Part shown: one piece after another, positions 25,490 through 35,761 of the stretch | Position numbering within the stretch: the stretch's first letter is position 1 | Layout of the letters: each line of letters starts with the position of its first letter | Assembly: GCF_025345615.1 (NCBI RefSeq) | Contig: NZ_JAODWD010000001.1 | Span: 1,057,304 to 1,121,303 of the forward strand | Direction: 5' to 3' | Source: Mycobacterium deserti | GTDB taxonomy: Bacteria > Actinomycetota > Actinomycetes > Mycobacteriales > Mycobacteriaceae | Length of the DNA: 64,000 nt | Notes under the pieces: generated by a model | The model's input: the letters and a program-made list of their open reading frames with translations, nothing else | What the model was told of the DNA's origin: nothing | Database searches by the model: none | Made by a program: the position numbers and the translations under genes

Positions 25490-26263
25490 TTACTTGATTT
25501 CGGCAGTGGTGGTCGCCAGGTAATGCGGCGGCTCTCCGCCGCCGTGCACCTCCAGCGATGCCCCACTGATGTAGGACGCCGCGTCCGACGCCAGAAAAGC
25601 TGTGGCCCAGCCGATGTCGGCAGGCTTTGCGAGCCGGCCCAGCGGCACGTTCTTCGAGATCGCAGCGATCGAGTCGGCGTCGCCATAGAACAATTCCGAC
25701 TGCTCGGTCTCGACCATGCCCACCACCACCGAGTTGACTCGCACTTTCGGCGCCCACTCCACGGCCAGTGTGCTGGTCATGTTCTCCACCCCTGCCTTGG
25801 CAGCACCGTATGCCGCCGTGCCAGGCGTCGGCCTGCGGCCGCTGACGCTGGAGATGTTGACGACGCTTCCGCCCTGCGGCTGCTTCTGCATATGGGCGTT
25901 GGCATGTGTCGACACCGACAATGCCCCAAGCAGATTGAGCTCGATGATCTTTCGATTGAACTTGGCCGATGCATCGGCGGTCAGCACATAGGGCGAGCCG
26001 CCGGCGTTGTTGACCACCACGTCGATGCGACCGTGGTCGGCGACGATCGCGTCGACCATCGTCTTGACCGCGTCGTCGTCGCGGATGTCGCAGGAGTGAA
26101 ATGCGTAGGGAAGACCCTCGACGGGCCTACGGGCACAGGTGACGACGCTGGCGCCCTGATCGGCGAAGACGGCACTGATGCCCGCGCCGACGCCACGAAC
26201 GCCGCCGGTCACCAGGACGACCTTGTCCTTGAGTCCGAGGTTTATCTCTGGCCTGTCGGTCAC
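25490..26263 (-). CDS. Short-chain dehydrogenase/reductase, Rv3549c-like (KstR2 regulon)
   Basis: The 257-aa SDR contains TGGVRGVGAGI (cofactor), VVNNAGG, the Ser in NISSVSG and YGAAKAG (catalytic Tyr/Lys). The start is GTG 26263, just downstream of the KstR2 palindrome; the long open frame upstream to 27184 is a shadow of the opposite strand. Position and operon match Rv3549c of the M. tuberculosis ring C/D locus. Its precise substrate is uncertain; a hydroxyl/keto conversion on a hydrindane or side-chain CoA ester is likely. Confidence 0.88.
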   Translation of the reverse strand: MTDRPEINLGLKDKVVLVTGGVRGVGAGISAVFADQGASVVTCARRPVEGLPYAFHSCDIRDDDAVKTMVDAIVADHGRIDVVVNNAGGSPYVLTADASAKFNRKIIELNLLGALSVSTHANAHMQKQPQGGSVVNISSVSGRRPTPGTAAYGAAKAGVENMTSTLAVEWAPKVRVNSVVVGMVETEQSELFYGDADSIAAISKNVPLGRLAKPADIGWATAFLASDAASYISGASLEVHGGGEPPHYLATTTAEIK

Positions 26264-26278
26264 CGTGCTAGGGTACCA

Positions 26279-26292
26279 AGCAAGTGCTTGCT
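26279..26292. promoter_or_regulatory. KstR2 operator 1
   Basis: AGCAAGTGCTTGCT matches the published KstR2 consensus AnCAAGnnCTTGnT at every defined base. It lies in the 63-base divergent region between the two SDR genes and echA20-ipdABC, so it should control both. KstR2 releases DNA on binding HIP-CoA. Confidence 0.93.
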
Positions 26293-26326
26293 TAGGTAGC
26301 GACCCCGGAGTAACTGAGGTATCCGC

Positions 26327-27081
26327 ATGACGATCACCACGAAAACCGTCGAGCCGGGCATCGTCTCGGTCACCGTCGATTACCCCAAGGTCAACGCGAT
26401 CCCGTCGAAAGGCTGGTTCGAGCTCGCCGACGCCATCACCGCCGCGGGCCGAGATCACAGCACACACGTGGTGATCCTGCGGGCCGAGGGACGCGGCTTC
26501 AATGCCGGCGTCGACATCAAAGAGATGCAGAACACCGAAGGCTTCGGCGCACTGATCGACGCTAACCGCGGATGCTTCGAGGCATTTCGCGCGGTCTACG
26601 AGTGCGCCGTCCCGGTCATCGCCGCTGTCAACGGCTTCTGCGTCGGCGGGGGCATCGGTCTGGTCGGCAATGCCGACGTCATCGTCGCCTCCGATGACGC
26701 CACGTTCGGACTGCCCGAGGTCGAACGGGGCGCACTCGGTGCGGCGACCCACCTGTCGAGACTGGTGCCGCAGCACATGATGCGCCGACTCTTCTTCACC
26801 GCAGCGACAGTCGATGCCGCCACGCTGCACCACTTCGGCTCGGTCCACGAGGTGGTGCCCCGCGACGAGCTCGATGAGTCGGCGCTGCGGGTCGCCCGTG
26901 ACATCGCCACCAAGGACACCCGCGTCATCCGCGCCGCCAAGGAAGCGCTGAACTTCATCGACGTTCAGCAGGTGAATTCGAGCTACCGCATGGAACAGGG
27001 CTTCACGTTCGAGCTCAATCTCGCCGGCGTGTCCGACGAGCATCGCGACGCGTTCGCCGGCACAAAAAAGGGTCAGAAGGC

Positions 27082-27085
<4 letters not shown>
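26327..27085 (+). CDS. echA20: EchA20, ring-D hydrolase of steroid degradation (crotonase family)
   Basis: The 252-aa crotonase-fold protein has the oxyanion-hole region RGFNAGVDIKEM and the second loop GFCVGGGIGLVG. By gene order (Rv3550 position, directly before ipdA) it is EchA20. That enzyme opens the cyclopentanone ring D of the CoA ester formed from HIP by hydrolysis of a carbon-carbon bond rather than hydrating an enoyl-CoA. ATG 26327 follows the KstR2 operator by 34 bases, and the stop overlaps ipdA by four bases. Confidence 0.92.
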
Positions 27086-27959
<874 letters not shown>

Positions 27960-27960
<1 letters not shown>

Positions 27961-28706
27961 TGTCGGTGAGTCGTGCGGAGGTGTGCGCGGTTGCGTGCGC
28001 GGAGTTGTTCCGCGACGCCGGCGAGATCATGGTCAGTCCGATGGCGAACATGGTGTCGATCGGTGCCCGACTGGCTCGGTTGACCTTCTCCCCCGACATT
28101 CTGCTGACCGATGGCGAGGCGCGTCTGCTGGCCGACACACCCCCGCTCGGCGTCGTCGGCGCGATCGAGGGCTGGATGCCGTTCGGCCGGGTCTTCGAGA
28201 CGCTGGCGTGGGGCCGCCGCCATGTGGTCATGGGCGCCAACCAAATCGACCGCTACGGCAACCAGAACCTGTCGGCGTTCGGACCGCTGCAGCACCCCAA
28301 GCGCCAGATGTTCGGCGTGCGCGGTGCGCCCGGCAATTCCGTCAACCACACCACCAGCTACTGGGTGGGCAACCACTCCAAGCGCGTGTTCGGTGACAGC
28401 GTCGACGTGGTGTCGGGTATCGGGTGGGACAAGGTCGATCCGGACAACCCGGCGTTCCGGTTCGTCAACGTGTACCGGGTCGTCAGCAATCTCGGCGTGT
28501 TCGACTTCAACGGGCCCGACCACCAGATGCGCGCCGTTTCCCTGCATCCCGGCATCAATCCCGAGGACGTCACGGAGAACACCTCGTTCGAGGTGCACGG
28601 ACTGGACGAAGCGGAGACCACACGGCTACCCACCGAGGACGAGCAAAAGCTCATCCGGGAAGTGATTGACCCGAAATCGTTGCGGGACAGGGAAATACGA
28701 GCATGA
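27960..28706 (+). CDS. ipdB: IpdB, beta subunit of the ring-C hydrolase
   Basis: The 248-aa second subunit of IpdAB is of the CoA-transferase beta fold, with SPMANMVSIGARLARLTF near the start. I took ATG 27960, which shares one base with the ipdA stop and has GGGGAGG seven bases upstream; GTG 27957 is equally in frame. With IpdA it opens the last steroid ring. It corresponds to Rv3552. Confidence 0.93.
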
Positions 28707-29764
28707 GCAAATTGCGCACTCCGCTGACTGAGTTGGTCGGCATCGAGCATCCGGTGGTACAGACCGGGATGGGCTGGGTGGCGGGTGCGCGGCTGGTGGC
28801 GGCGACGTCGAACGCCGGCGGCCTCGGCATCCTCGCTTCGGCCACCATGACCCTGGAGGAACTGCGGACCGCCGTCGCCAAGGTCAAGGCGTCGACCGAC
28901 AAGCCCTTCGGCATCAACATCCGTGCCGACGCCGGGGACGCCCTGGACCGTGTCGACCTGCTGATCCACGAGGGCGTGAAGGTCGCCTCGTTTGCGTTGG
29001 CACCCAAGCCGGATTTGATCGCCCGGCTCAAAGATGCAGGCGTGGTGGTGATTCCTTCAGTTGGGCTCGCCAAGCACGCGAAGAAGGTAGCCGGCTGGGG
29101 CGCCGACGCGGTGATCGTCCAGGGCGGCGAGGGCGGCGGGCACACCGGGCCGATCGCGACCACCCTGCTGCTGCCCTCGGTGCTCGACGCGGTCGACATC
29201 CCTGTGGTCGCCGCCGGAGGGTTCTTCGACGGCCGCGGACTGGCCGCGGCCCTGTCCTACGGCGCCGCGGGGGTGGCGATGGGCACCCGCTTCCTGCTGA
29301 CGTCCGACTCGACCGTGCCGGATGCGGTCAAGCGACGCTACCTGGAGGCCGGCCTGGACGGCACCGTCGTCTCCACGCGAGTCGACGGCATGCCGCACCG
29401 CGTGCTGCGCACGGGTCTGGTCGAGAAGTTGGAAAGCGGTTCACGACTGCGCGGATTCTCGGCCGCGGTGCGCAACGCGCAGAAGTTCAAAAGGATGTCG
29501 CAGATGACGTGGCGGTCGATGATCAGCGACGGCCTCGAGATGCGCCGCGGCAAGGATCTCTCGTGGGCACAGGTCGTGATGGCGGCGAACACGCCGATGC
29601 TGCTGAAGGCCGGCCTGGTCGAAGGGAACACCGATGCAGGTGTGTTGGCATCCGGACAGGTCGCCGGGATCGTCGACGACCTGCCGTCGTGTGCGGAATT
29701 GGTGGAATCGATCGTCCGTGACGCGGCCAAGCATCTGCAGGCGGCGGCCGCGCTCGTCGAGTAA
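28703..29764 (+). CDS. ipdC: IpdC, flavin-dependent reductase (nitronate-monooxygenase fold)
   Basis: The 353-aa TIM-barrel flavoprotein belongs to the NMO/2-nitropropane dioxygenase superfamily: PVVQTGMGWVAGARLVAATS at the N-terminus, VQGGEGGGHTG and VVAAGGFFDGRG for FMN phosphate binding. IpdC acts on a hydroxylated HIP-derived CoA ester before ring D opening. It overlaps ipdB (ATGA) and ends the echA20-ipdABC operon. In M. tuberculosis fdxB follows; that ferredoxin gene is absent here. Confidence 0.92.
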   Translation: MSKLRTPLTELVGIEHPVVQTGMGWVAGARLVAATSNAGGLGILASATMTLEELRTAVAKVKASTDKPFGINIRADAGDALDRVDLLIHEGVKVASFALAPKPDLIARLKDAGVVVIPSVGLAKHAKKVAGWGADAVIVQGGEGGGHTGPIATTLLLPSVLDAVDIPVVAAGGFFDGRGLAAALSYGAAGVAMGTRFLLTSDSTVPDAVKRRYLEAGLDGTVVSTRVDGMPHRVLRTGLVEKLESGSRLRGFSAAVRNAQKFKRMSQMTWRSMISDGLEMRRGKDLSWAQVVMAANTPMLLKAGLVEGNTDAGVLASGQVAGIVDDLPSCAELVESIVRDAAKHLQAAAALVE

Positions 29765-29769
29765 GAATA

Positions 29770-29800
29770 TAGCTTAATCTCGACGAAGTGAAGCTAAAGT
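29770..29800. promoter_or_regulatory. Inverted repeat and promoter before the SatD-like gene
   Basis: TAGCTT (29770-29775) and AAGCTA (29791-29796) form a dyad with a 15-base spacer. TAAAGT (29795-29800) fits a TANNNT -10 box and the ATG is at 29807, so the transcript may be leaderless. The SatD-like product has a C-terminal helix-turn-helix, making autoregulation through this dyad plausible. Confidence 0.45.
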
Positions 29801-29806
29801 CTTCAT

Positions 29807-30457
29807 ATGACTCGCATGAAGGCTGGCGCTTCATCACCTGTCTCGCTGGCTACGCTCATCGGCGACGTGGTCGGATCTCGGCGCGTGGCCGACCGCGCCG
29901 CCGCGCACCGTGCCTTGAACAGTGCCTTGGGTGGAGTGTCTTCGGGGGCGATCGATCCGCCGGCGTTCACGGTCGGCGACGAGTTCCAGGGCAGCTATCC
30001 GACTGTAGGGGCGGCGATCGACGCAGCGCTGTCGGTGCGGCTGGCGGTCGCGCCCGACATCGACATCCGGTTCGGCATCGGCTGGGGTGTGGTGACGGTG
30101 CTCGATCCGGTCGCGGGAATCCAGGACGGACCGGGTTGGTGGTCGGCGCGTGAAGCGATTGAGTGGACCGCCGCAGCGCAGAAACAACCAGGGCTGGCAT
30201 TGGTGCGCACGGCGTTTCGGGGCGTCGGCCGGGCCGACGTCGACGCGGTCAACGCCGCCCTGATGTGTCGGGACCATCTGCTTGGATCAGTCTCAGATCG
30301 ATCGCTGCGGATTGTGAAGGGCCTGTTGACCAGACAGACGAAGAAGGACATCGCGACGGCCGAGGGTGTCAGCGCCTCGGCCGTGTCACAGCGTGCCGGT
30401 CGTGACGGGCTGGACCTGATCGTGGTGGCGTCGAGATACCTGCGGGACGTGCCGTGA
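29807..30457 (+). CDS. SatD-family protein with C-terminal helix-turn-helix
   Basis: The 216-aa protein starts with the SatD-type nucleotide/cyclase-like region (ATLIGDVVGSRRVADRAA) and GDEFQGSYPT, followed by a middle part with DIRFGIGWG. It ends in a sigma-like helix-turn-helix (TKKDIATAEGVSASAVSQRA, about 178-197). SatD was first linked to acid tolerance and protein secretion in streptococci; its biochemical role is unknown. ATG 29807 overlies a dyad-containing promoter. It is coupled by GTGA overlap to a membrane protein gene. The pair lies between ipdC and the alcohol dehydrogenase, where M. tuberculosis has other genes. Confidence 0.75.
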   Translation: MTRMKAGASSPVSLATLIGDVVGSRRVADRAAAHRALNSALGGVSSGAIDPPAFTVGDEFQGSYPTVGAAIDAALSVRLAVAPDIDIRFGIGWGVVTVLDPVAGIQDGPGWWSAREAIEWTAAAQKQPGLALVRTAFRGVGRADVDAVNAALMCRDHLLGSVSDRSLRIVKGLLTRQTKKDIATAEGVSASAVSQRAGRDGLDLIVVASRYLRDVP

Positions 30458-31179
30458 GTGCGCTGGCCGTGATGCTGATCGCGATGGGCGGTGCCGACAT
30501 CGTCCGACGGCTGACCGTGCGCCTGTGGGTGCCTGCGGTCGTCGCGCCCGGTGTTGTCGTAGGTTGCGCCGCGCTCGCGGGGCTGTGGCGTCTCGGCGAC
30601 ATCGTGCTGCTGGTGCTGGCAGCGCTGGCCAGCGTGGTCTGGGTGACGATGTGTGCGCGCGCCGAGCGCAGCGGTGAACGCGAGGTCGCACCCCTGGTGG
30701 TGTTCGGCGTCGCAGCCGGGCTGTTGATCCTGTTGTCCGGCTGGGGTTCTGACGTGGGCGGTGTTGTCGGTCGGTGGCCGTCATGGGTGGGCCTGCCCGT
30801 TGAACCCGACCGGCTGCTGATGATCGTGGGCGTCGTGCTTCTTCAGATAGTCACCGGGAATCAGCTGGTCCGCCTGGTCCTCGGCTCGGTCGGCGCGGTC
30901 AAGCCCGCCGGCCAGCCACAGCCGTCCGACCGGCTGAAGGGCGGCCGGTTACTCGGCCCGATGGAGCGGCTGTTGATCCTCGGACTCGGACTCGCCGGCC
31001 AGCTTGCGGCGGCCACGGCCGTCGTCGCTGCGAAAAGCATCATCCGGTTCCCAGAAATCAACGCTCAAAAAGCCCGGGAGAACGGCAATCTGGGCATCGA
31101 TGACATCACCGAGTACTTCCTGGTCGGCAGTTTCGCCAGCTGGATCGTGGCGCTGGGCGGCCTGGCGCTAGCCCGTTGA
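30454..31179 (+). CDS. Polytopic membrane protein coupled to the SatD-like gene
   Basis: The 241-aa protein has about six hydrophobic segments, including VMLIAMGGADIV at the N-terminus, VVVGCAALAGLW, a helix around 92-105, MIVGVVLLQIV, ILGLGLAGQLAAATAVVAA and a final helix ending LGGLALAR. A conserved-looking loop reads FPEINAQKARENGNLGIDDITEYF. It overlaps the SatD gene by four bases, and SatD proteins are often paired with small membrane proteins. I do not recognise a transport or enzyme signature. Confidence 0.7.
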   Translation: MSALAVMLIAMGGADIVRRLTVRLWVPAVVAPGVVVGCAALAGLWRLGDIVLLVLAALASVVWVTMCARAERSGEREVAPLVVFGVAAGLLILLSGWGSDVGGVVGRWPSWVGLPVEPDRLLMIVGVVLLQIVTGNQLVRLVLGSVGAVKPAGQPQPSDRLKGGRLLGPMERLLILGLGLAGQLAAATAVVAAKSIIRFPEINAQKARENGNLGIDDITEYFLVGSFASWIVALGGLALAR

Positions 31180-31277
31180 CCAGCTCGTAAAGAGCGGGAG
31201 ATCGTCTGCCGCGGCGGAAACAGTAAGCCTTTCGATTCGGCCAAAACGCGGACTTCGCTTCCCTAGACTCATGGCGC

Positions 31278-32393
31278 ATGAAGACCAACGCCGCCGTTCT
31301 GTGGGGACTCAACGAGAAGTGGAGCGTCGAGGAGGTCGACCTCGACGGGCCGAAGGAGGGCGAGGTCCTCGTCTCCTTCGAGGCCACCGGTCTGTGTCAC
31401 TCGGACCACCATGTCGTGACCGGCGACCTCGCCGGAGTGCCCCTGCCGATGATCGGGGGTCACGAGGGTGCGGGCATCGTTCAGGAGATCGGGCCGGGTG
31501 TGCGCGACCTCGCGGTCGGCGACCATGTCGTGACGTCGTTCCTGCCTGCGTGTGGCCGCTGCCGCTGGTGTGCCAGCGGACACCAGAACCTCTGCGATCT
31601 CGGCGCGCTGATCCTGATCGGGGTGCAGGCCGACGGCACATACCGGCGCAAGGTCCGCGGCCAGGACGTCGGCATCATGGCGGGCGTAGGAAGCTTTTCG
31701 CAGTACGGAACCCTGGCTGAAGCGTCGGTCGTCAAGATCGACGACGACCTGCCGCTGTCCCGGGCCTGCCTGCTGGGTTGCGGTGTGATGACCGGCTGGG
31801 GGTCGGCCGTCAACACCGCAGACGTCACCCCCGGTGACACCGTCGTCGTGATCGGCTGTGGAGGAATCGGCAGCGGCGCTGTTCAAGGCGCGCGGCTCGC
31901 AGGCGCGGAGCGGATCGTCGTCGTCGACATCGTCGAAGCCAAGCGCGACAAGGCTTTCGAGTTCGGCGCCACCGACTTCGTGACGTCGATCGAGGAGGCG
32001 ACCGAGTTGGTCGCCGAGATCACCCGCGGTGTGATGGCCGACTCTGCGCTGCTGACGCTGGGTGTGCTGGAAGGGCCGATGCTCAACGACGCGATGAACA
32101 TCGTGCGCAAGGGCGGCGCGGTGGTCATGACCGCGATCGCCTCGATGGCCGACGTGACGCCGACGCTGCCGATGGCGATGATGACCCTGTTCCAGAAGCG
32201 GCTGCTCGGCAGCCTCTACGGGGAGGCCAATCCCCGCGCGGACATTCCTCGGCTGCTGAACCTGTATCGCGAAGGCAAGCTGCTACTCGACGAGACCGTC
32301 ACCACCGAGTACAAGCTCAACGACATCAACGAGGGTTACGACGACATGCTCGCGGGCCGCAACATCCGCGGCGTGATCATCCACGACCACTGA
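31278..32393 (+). CDS. Zinc-dependent NDMA-type alcohol dehydrogenase (MDR family)
   Basis: The 371-aa medium-chain dehydrogenase has the catalytic zinc ligands in GLCHSDHH and GGHEGAGIV. The structural zinc cluster is CGRCRWCASGHQNLC, and the cofactor motif is GCGGIGSGAVQGA. Its overall sequence matches the Rxyl_3153/NDMA-dependent group found in mycobacteria, whose native electron acceptor may be mycofactocin-linked. A TAGACT -10 (31264-31269) lies just upstream. It converges with fadA6 with 14 bases between stops. It is not part of the standard steroid set. Confidence 0.88.
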   Translation: MKTNAAVLWGLNEKWSVEEVDLDGPKEGEVLVSFEATGLCHSDHHVVTGDLAGVPLPMIGGHEGAGIVQEIGPGVRDLAVGDHVVTSFLPACGRCRWCASGHQNLCDLGALILIGVQADGTYRRKVRGQDVGIMAGVGSFSQYGTLAEASVVKIDDDLPLSRACLLGCGVMTGWGSAVNTADVTPGDTVVVIGCGGIGSGAVQGARLAGAERIVVVDIVEAKRDKAFEFGATDFVTSIEEATELVAEITRGVMADSALLTLGVLEGPMLNDAMNIVRKGGAVVMTAIASMADVTPTLPMAMMTLFQKRLLGSLYGEANPRADIPRLLNLYREGKLLLDETVTTEYKLNDINEGYDDMLAGRNIRGVIIHDH

Positions 32394-32407
32394 CTGCTCG
32401 CGAGCTC

Positions 32408-33556
32408 CTACAGGCGCTCGATGATCGTGACGTTGGCGGTGCCGCCGCCTTCGCACATCGTCTGCAGTCCGTAGCGACCGCCGATGCGCTCCAACGTGTT
32501 CAGCATCGTCGCGAACAGCTTCGCGCCCGTCGCACCAAGGGGGTGGCCAAGCGCGATCGCACCGCCGCTGGGGTTGACCTTCGCATGGTCGGCCTTGGTC
32601 TCCTTCAGCCACGACATGACGACCGGCGCGAACGCCTCGTTGATCTCGACGGTGTCGATGTCGTCGATCGACAGCCCAGTCTTGTCCAACGCATAGCGGG
32701 TCGCGGGGATCGGGCCGGTGAGCATGAACACCGGGTCTGCGCCGCGGGCGCTGATGTGATGAATTCGGGCGCGGGGCTTGAGGTTGTGGTCCTTGACGGC
32801 CTGCTCGGAGGCCAGCAGTACCGCACTGGCCCCGTCGGAGATCTGGCTGGCCATGGCCGCGGTCAAGCGGCCGCCGTCGGTGAGCGTCTTGAGACCGGCC
32901 ATTTTCTCCAGCGAGGTGTCGCGCGGTCCCTCGTCAGTGACGAAGCCGTCGACGGGGATGATTTCGTTTTCGAAATGGCCTGCGCGGATAGCCTCCTGTG
33001 CCCGCTGGTGGCTGGCCAGCGAGTACTCCTCCATCTCCTCGCGCGAGATGTTCCACTTCTCCGCAATCAGCTCCGCCCCGCGGAACTGCGAGATCTCCTG
33101 ATCGCCGTAGCGGTGCAGCCAACTCTTCGACTCGTTGGTGGGCGAGGTGTATCCGTACTGCTCGCCGGCGGTCATCGCCGAGGAGATCGGGATCTGGCTC
33201 ATGTTCTGCATACCGCCGGCCACGATCAGGTCGGCGGTGCCGGACAGGATCGCCTGAGCGCCAAACGAAATGGCCTGCTGGCTGGAACCGCACTGCCGGT
33301 CGACGGTGACGCCTGGGACCTCTTCGGGGTACCCGGCGGCCAGCCACGACAGCCGGGCGATGTTGCCCGCCTGTGCTCCGATGGCGTCGACGCAGCCGGC
33401 GATCACGTCGTCGACGGCGCCCGGATCGACGTCGTTGCGGTCGAACAGCCCGCGCCACCCTGCGGCGCCGAGGTCGACGGGATGAACTCCGGCGAGCGAT
33501 CCGTTGCGCTTGCCGACGGCGGTGCGTACCGCGTCGATGACGTATGCCTCAGGCAT
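32408..33556 (-). CDS. fadA6: FadA6, thiolase of steroid ring C/D catabolism
   Basis: The 382-aa thiolase has the nucleophile Cys89 in DRQCGSSQQA, the GGAIALGHPLGATGAK histidine loop and the C-terminal CEGGGTANV cysteine. It corresponds to Rv3556c and cleaves a beta-ketoacyl-CoA produced late in HIP breakdown. Its ATG begins one base after the kstR2 stop, so it is expressed with its own regulator from the KstR2 operator at 34167-34180. Confidence 0.92.
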   Translation of the reverse strand: MPEAYVIDAVRTAVGKRNGSLAGVHPVDLGAAGWRGLFDRNDVDPGAVDDVIAGCVDAIGAQAGNIARLSWLAAGYPEEVPGVTVDRQCGSSQQAISFGAQAILSGTADLIVAGGMQNMSQIPISSAMTAGEQYGYTSPTNESKSWLHRYGDQEISQFRGAELIAEKWNISREEMEEYSLASHQRAQEAIRAGHFENEIIPVDGFVTDEGPRDTSLEKMAGLKTLTDGGRLTAAMASQISDGASAVLLASEQAVKDHNLKPRARIHHISARGADPVFMLTGPIPATRYALDKTGLSIDDIDTVEINEAFAPVVMSWLKETKADHAKVNPSGGAIALGHPLGATGAKLFATMLNTLERIGGRYGLQTMCEGGGTANVTIIERL

Positions 33557-33557
33557 A

Positions 33558-34151
33558 TCAGGCTCCTTTTTTGGTGATGCCGCCGAGAACGATGGCTAGG
33601 TACTGTCGGCCGACCTCTTCGGCCGTGAGCGGGCCGCCCGGCTGATACCAGCGAACCGAAACCCACGTGGTGTCACGGATAAATCGGTAGACGAGGTCGA
33701 CGTCGAGATCTGGGCGGAAGTGGCCCTCCTCGATGCCCTGATTGAGCACGTCCATCCACATCTTGCGCTGCTCTTTGTTGCGCTCATCCACGTAGGAGAA
33801 CCGGGCCTGCGACGACAGCCGCTTAGCTTCGTCCTGGTAGATGACAACCTGCGCGTGACGATGTTCGATCGCTTCGAACGACGCCATGAAAAGGCCCCTG
33901 AGCCGCTCGAGCGGGTTCGGTTCCGTGTCGATGATCTCCTGGTACCTCGCGAACAACCAGTCCAGAAAGCCGCGCAGCACCTCGTCGACCATTTCCTCTT
34001 TGGACGCGAAGTGGTGATAGAGACTGCCGGACAGGATGCCTGCCGAGTCGGCGATGTCGCGCACCGTGGTCGCGCGCAGTCCGCGGTCGGCGAACATCGT
34101 CGCGGCGAGTTCGAGCAGCTCGTCGCGCCGACTCGGAAGCGCCCTGTCCAC
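33558..34151 (-). CDS. kstR2: KstR2, TetR-family repressor of HIP catabolism
   Basis: The 197-aa TetR protein has its helix-turn-helix at about 24-46 (ATTVRDIADSAGILSGSLYH). By sequence and by position before fadA6 it is KstR2 (Rv3557c), which represses the ring C/D genes and is released by HIP-CoA. The start is GTG 34151, 16 bases from its own operator, showing autorepression. Two further operators occur in the window at 26279 and 39475. Confidence 0.93.
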   Translation of the reverse strand: MDRALPSRRDELLELAATMFADRGLRATTVRDIADSAGILSGSLYHHFASKEEMVDEVLRGFLDWLFARYQEIIDTEPNPLERLRGLFMASFEAIEHRHAQVVIYQDEAKRLSSQARFSYVDERNKEQRKMWMDVLNQGIEEGHFRPDLDVDLVYRFIRDTTWVSVRWYQPGGPLTAEEVGRQYLAIVLGGITKKGA

Positions 34152-34166
34152 CCGACCAGGATAGCA

Positions 34167-34180
34167 ACCAAGCGCTTGCT
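34167..34180. promoter_or_regulatory. KstR2 operator 2 (autoregulation)
   Basis: ACCAAGCGCTTGCT matches AnCAAGnnCTTGnT at all fixed positions. It lies between the kstR2 start and the end of the DUF4173 gene, so it controls kstR2-fadA6 only. Confidence 0.93.
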
Positions 34181-34195
34181 AGGTAACCCGGGATG

Positions 34196-35761
34196 TCAGC
34201 GGGATTTCCGCCGGTACTGGCTGCACTCGTCGCCGCGCGGCGTGCCGTCGTGCGTGGCACGCCAACGCGACAGATTGAACTCGTACCACGGGTCCCGGTC
34301 GTCACTGCGGTACATCGCGCACACGCGCATGGGTCCGGGTAGCCGGGCCAGCGCCGGCTCGATGTCCGAGGACAGCCGAAACAGGTAGGCGGTGTCCAAC
34401 ACGCCGGTCTGCTCGTACCGGTCGATGTTGCGTTCGGCGATCAACCGCTCGGGATTCGTCGCCGCGAGGCCCAGGAGCGCCACCGCGCCCGCCATCAGGA
34501 TCGCGCGCGGCAACCACCGCCCCGTCATCCGGATACCTGCGGCGGCGACGAGGATGAACACCGCGCCGAGCCACAATTCGATGGTGATCACCATGAGGCG
34601 CTCGGTACTGAACCCGTAGGCCTGCTGATACAGCCACATCCGGTGGATCGCCGAGATTACCACCACAACCGATGTGGCACAGAGGATTCCGACGAGGATA
34701 CGCAAGAGTCGCCGATCCGATGCGGCCTGCCGCCTTGCCACCCGGATGACGCCGCTGAGCACCAGAAGCGTCAGCGCGGACACCCCCAGCAGCTGCCAGA
34801 AGCCCTGGCGGGCGTACTCGGCGTACGTCAGTCCTTCGGTCTGCAGGACGTGCGCATGCCCGCCGAACAGCACCGTGGCCTGAACGGCGACGAACCCGAT
34901 GAACAGCACGTCGAGCACCGCAAGGGGCAACGCCCACTCCCAGTTCGGCAATGGGCGCATCGGACGCGGCGCCAGCGCATCGAGTTTGGGAGCGAAGCGC
35001 ACCAGGTAGCCGCCGAACAGGACGAAGCACACCACGATCCCGCACACCAGGGCGCGGGCATAAGCCTCGAAAGGGTTCCACTCGGGCACCAACAGGCCTA
35101 CCAACCGCGCGAAGGCCGGGTCGGCGGACGCGAACAGACCCCCGAACACCAACGCGAGCACAACGGTGACGGTTGCAACGATGCCGATCCGGACCGCGCT
35201 TGGCCGCCCACGCCACACGAGTCCGCCTTCGGGGACGGCGCGACGAACCCACCCGATCACCCGGGCGGGCAGCAGCCACGGCACGAAGGGCCCGGTGAAG
35301 GCGGCGGTCCACGTCCGGCCGCCCGCCAGCGTGCCCCAGCCGACGAGCCATGCAGCCAGAACACAAAGCAGCCCAAGCCATTCCGCGGCGAGCAGTGCGG
35401 GCACCGCGAGTAGCGCAACCGTGACCGTGATCCCGAGCCATTCACTGCAGGTCGGACGACGCTCGGCGGTGCCGTACACGACGCTGAGGACCATCAGACC
35501 GATCAGGGGATAGCCCACGCTGAGCACCGAGACTCGCCAGAACGCGGCACCCACCACGCCCACGACAAGCGCCAGCATCAGCAGTCGGCGCGGAGCGGCG
35601 GCCAGCGGGTCGAGCGGCCAGATCCGGTGCGGCCAGATGGTCCAACCAGGCTCGCGGTACCGCGGCCGTTGCGGACCGAGCATCGGAGGGGGCGGCGGTG
35701 GCGGCGGCCCTTGCGGTGCCCCGTACCAGCCTGGGTAGATCGTGCTCTGCGGTGTGGTCAT
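34196..35761 (-). CDS. DUF4173 polytopic membrane protein with proline-rich cytoplasmic tail
   Basis: The 521-aa protein begins with a Pro/Gly-rich tail (PPPPPPPP near residue 20) and then has about a dozen hydrophobic helices, followed by a soluble C-terminal part rich in charged residues (MYRSDDRDPWYEFNLSRW). It matches DUF4173 membrane proteins of unknown function. ATG 35761 overlaps the histidine kinase stop (ATGA), so regulator, kinase and this protein form one operon. It may be the sensor partner or output of the two-component system. In M. tuberculosis a PPE gene occupies this position. Confidence 0.85.
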   Translation of the reverse strand: MTTPQSTIYPGWYGAPQGPPPPPPPPMLGPQRPRYREPGWTIWPHRIWPLDPLAAAPRRLLMLALVVGVVGAAFWRVSVLSVGYPLIGLMVLSVVYGTAERRPTCSEWLGITVTVALLAVPALLAAEWLGLLCVLAAWLVGWGTLAGGRTWTAAFTGPFVPWLLPARVIGWVRRAVPEGGLVWRGRPSAVRIGIVATVTVVLALVFGGLFASADPAFARLVGLLVPEWNPFEAYARALVCGIVVCFVLFGGYLVRFAPKLDALAPRPMRPLPNWEWALPLAVLDVLFIGFVAVQATVLFGGHAHVLQTEGLTYAEYARQGFWQLLGVSALTLLVLSGVIRVARRQAASDRRLLRILVGILCATSVVVVISAIHRMWLYQQAYGFSTERLMVITIELWLGAVFILVAAAGIRMTGRWLPRAILMAGAVALLGLAATNPERLIAERNIDRYEQTGVLDTAYLFRLSSDIEPALARLPGPMRVCAMYRSDDRDPWYEFNLSRWRATHDGTPRGDECSQYRRKSR

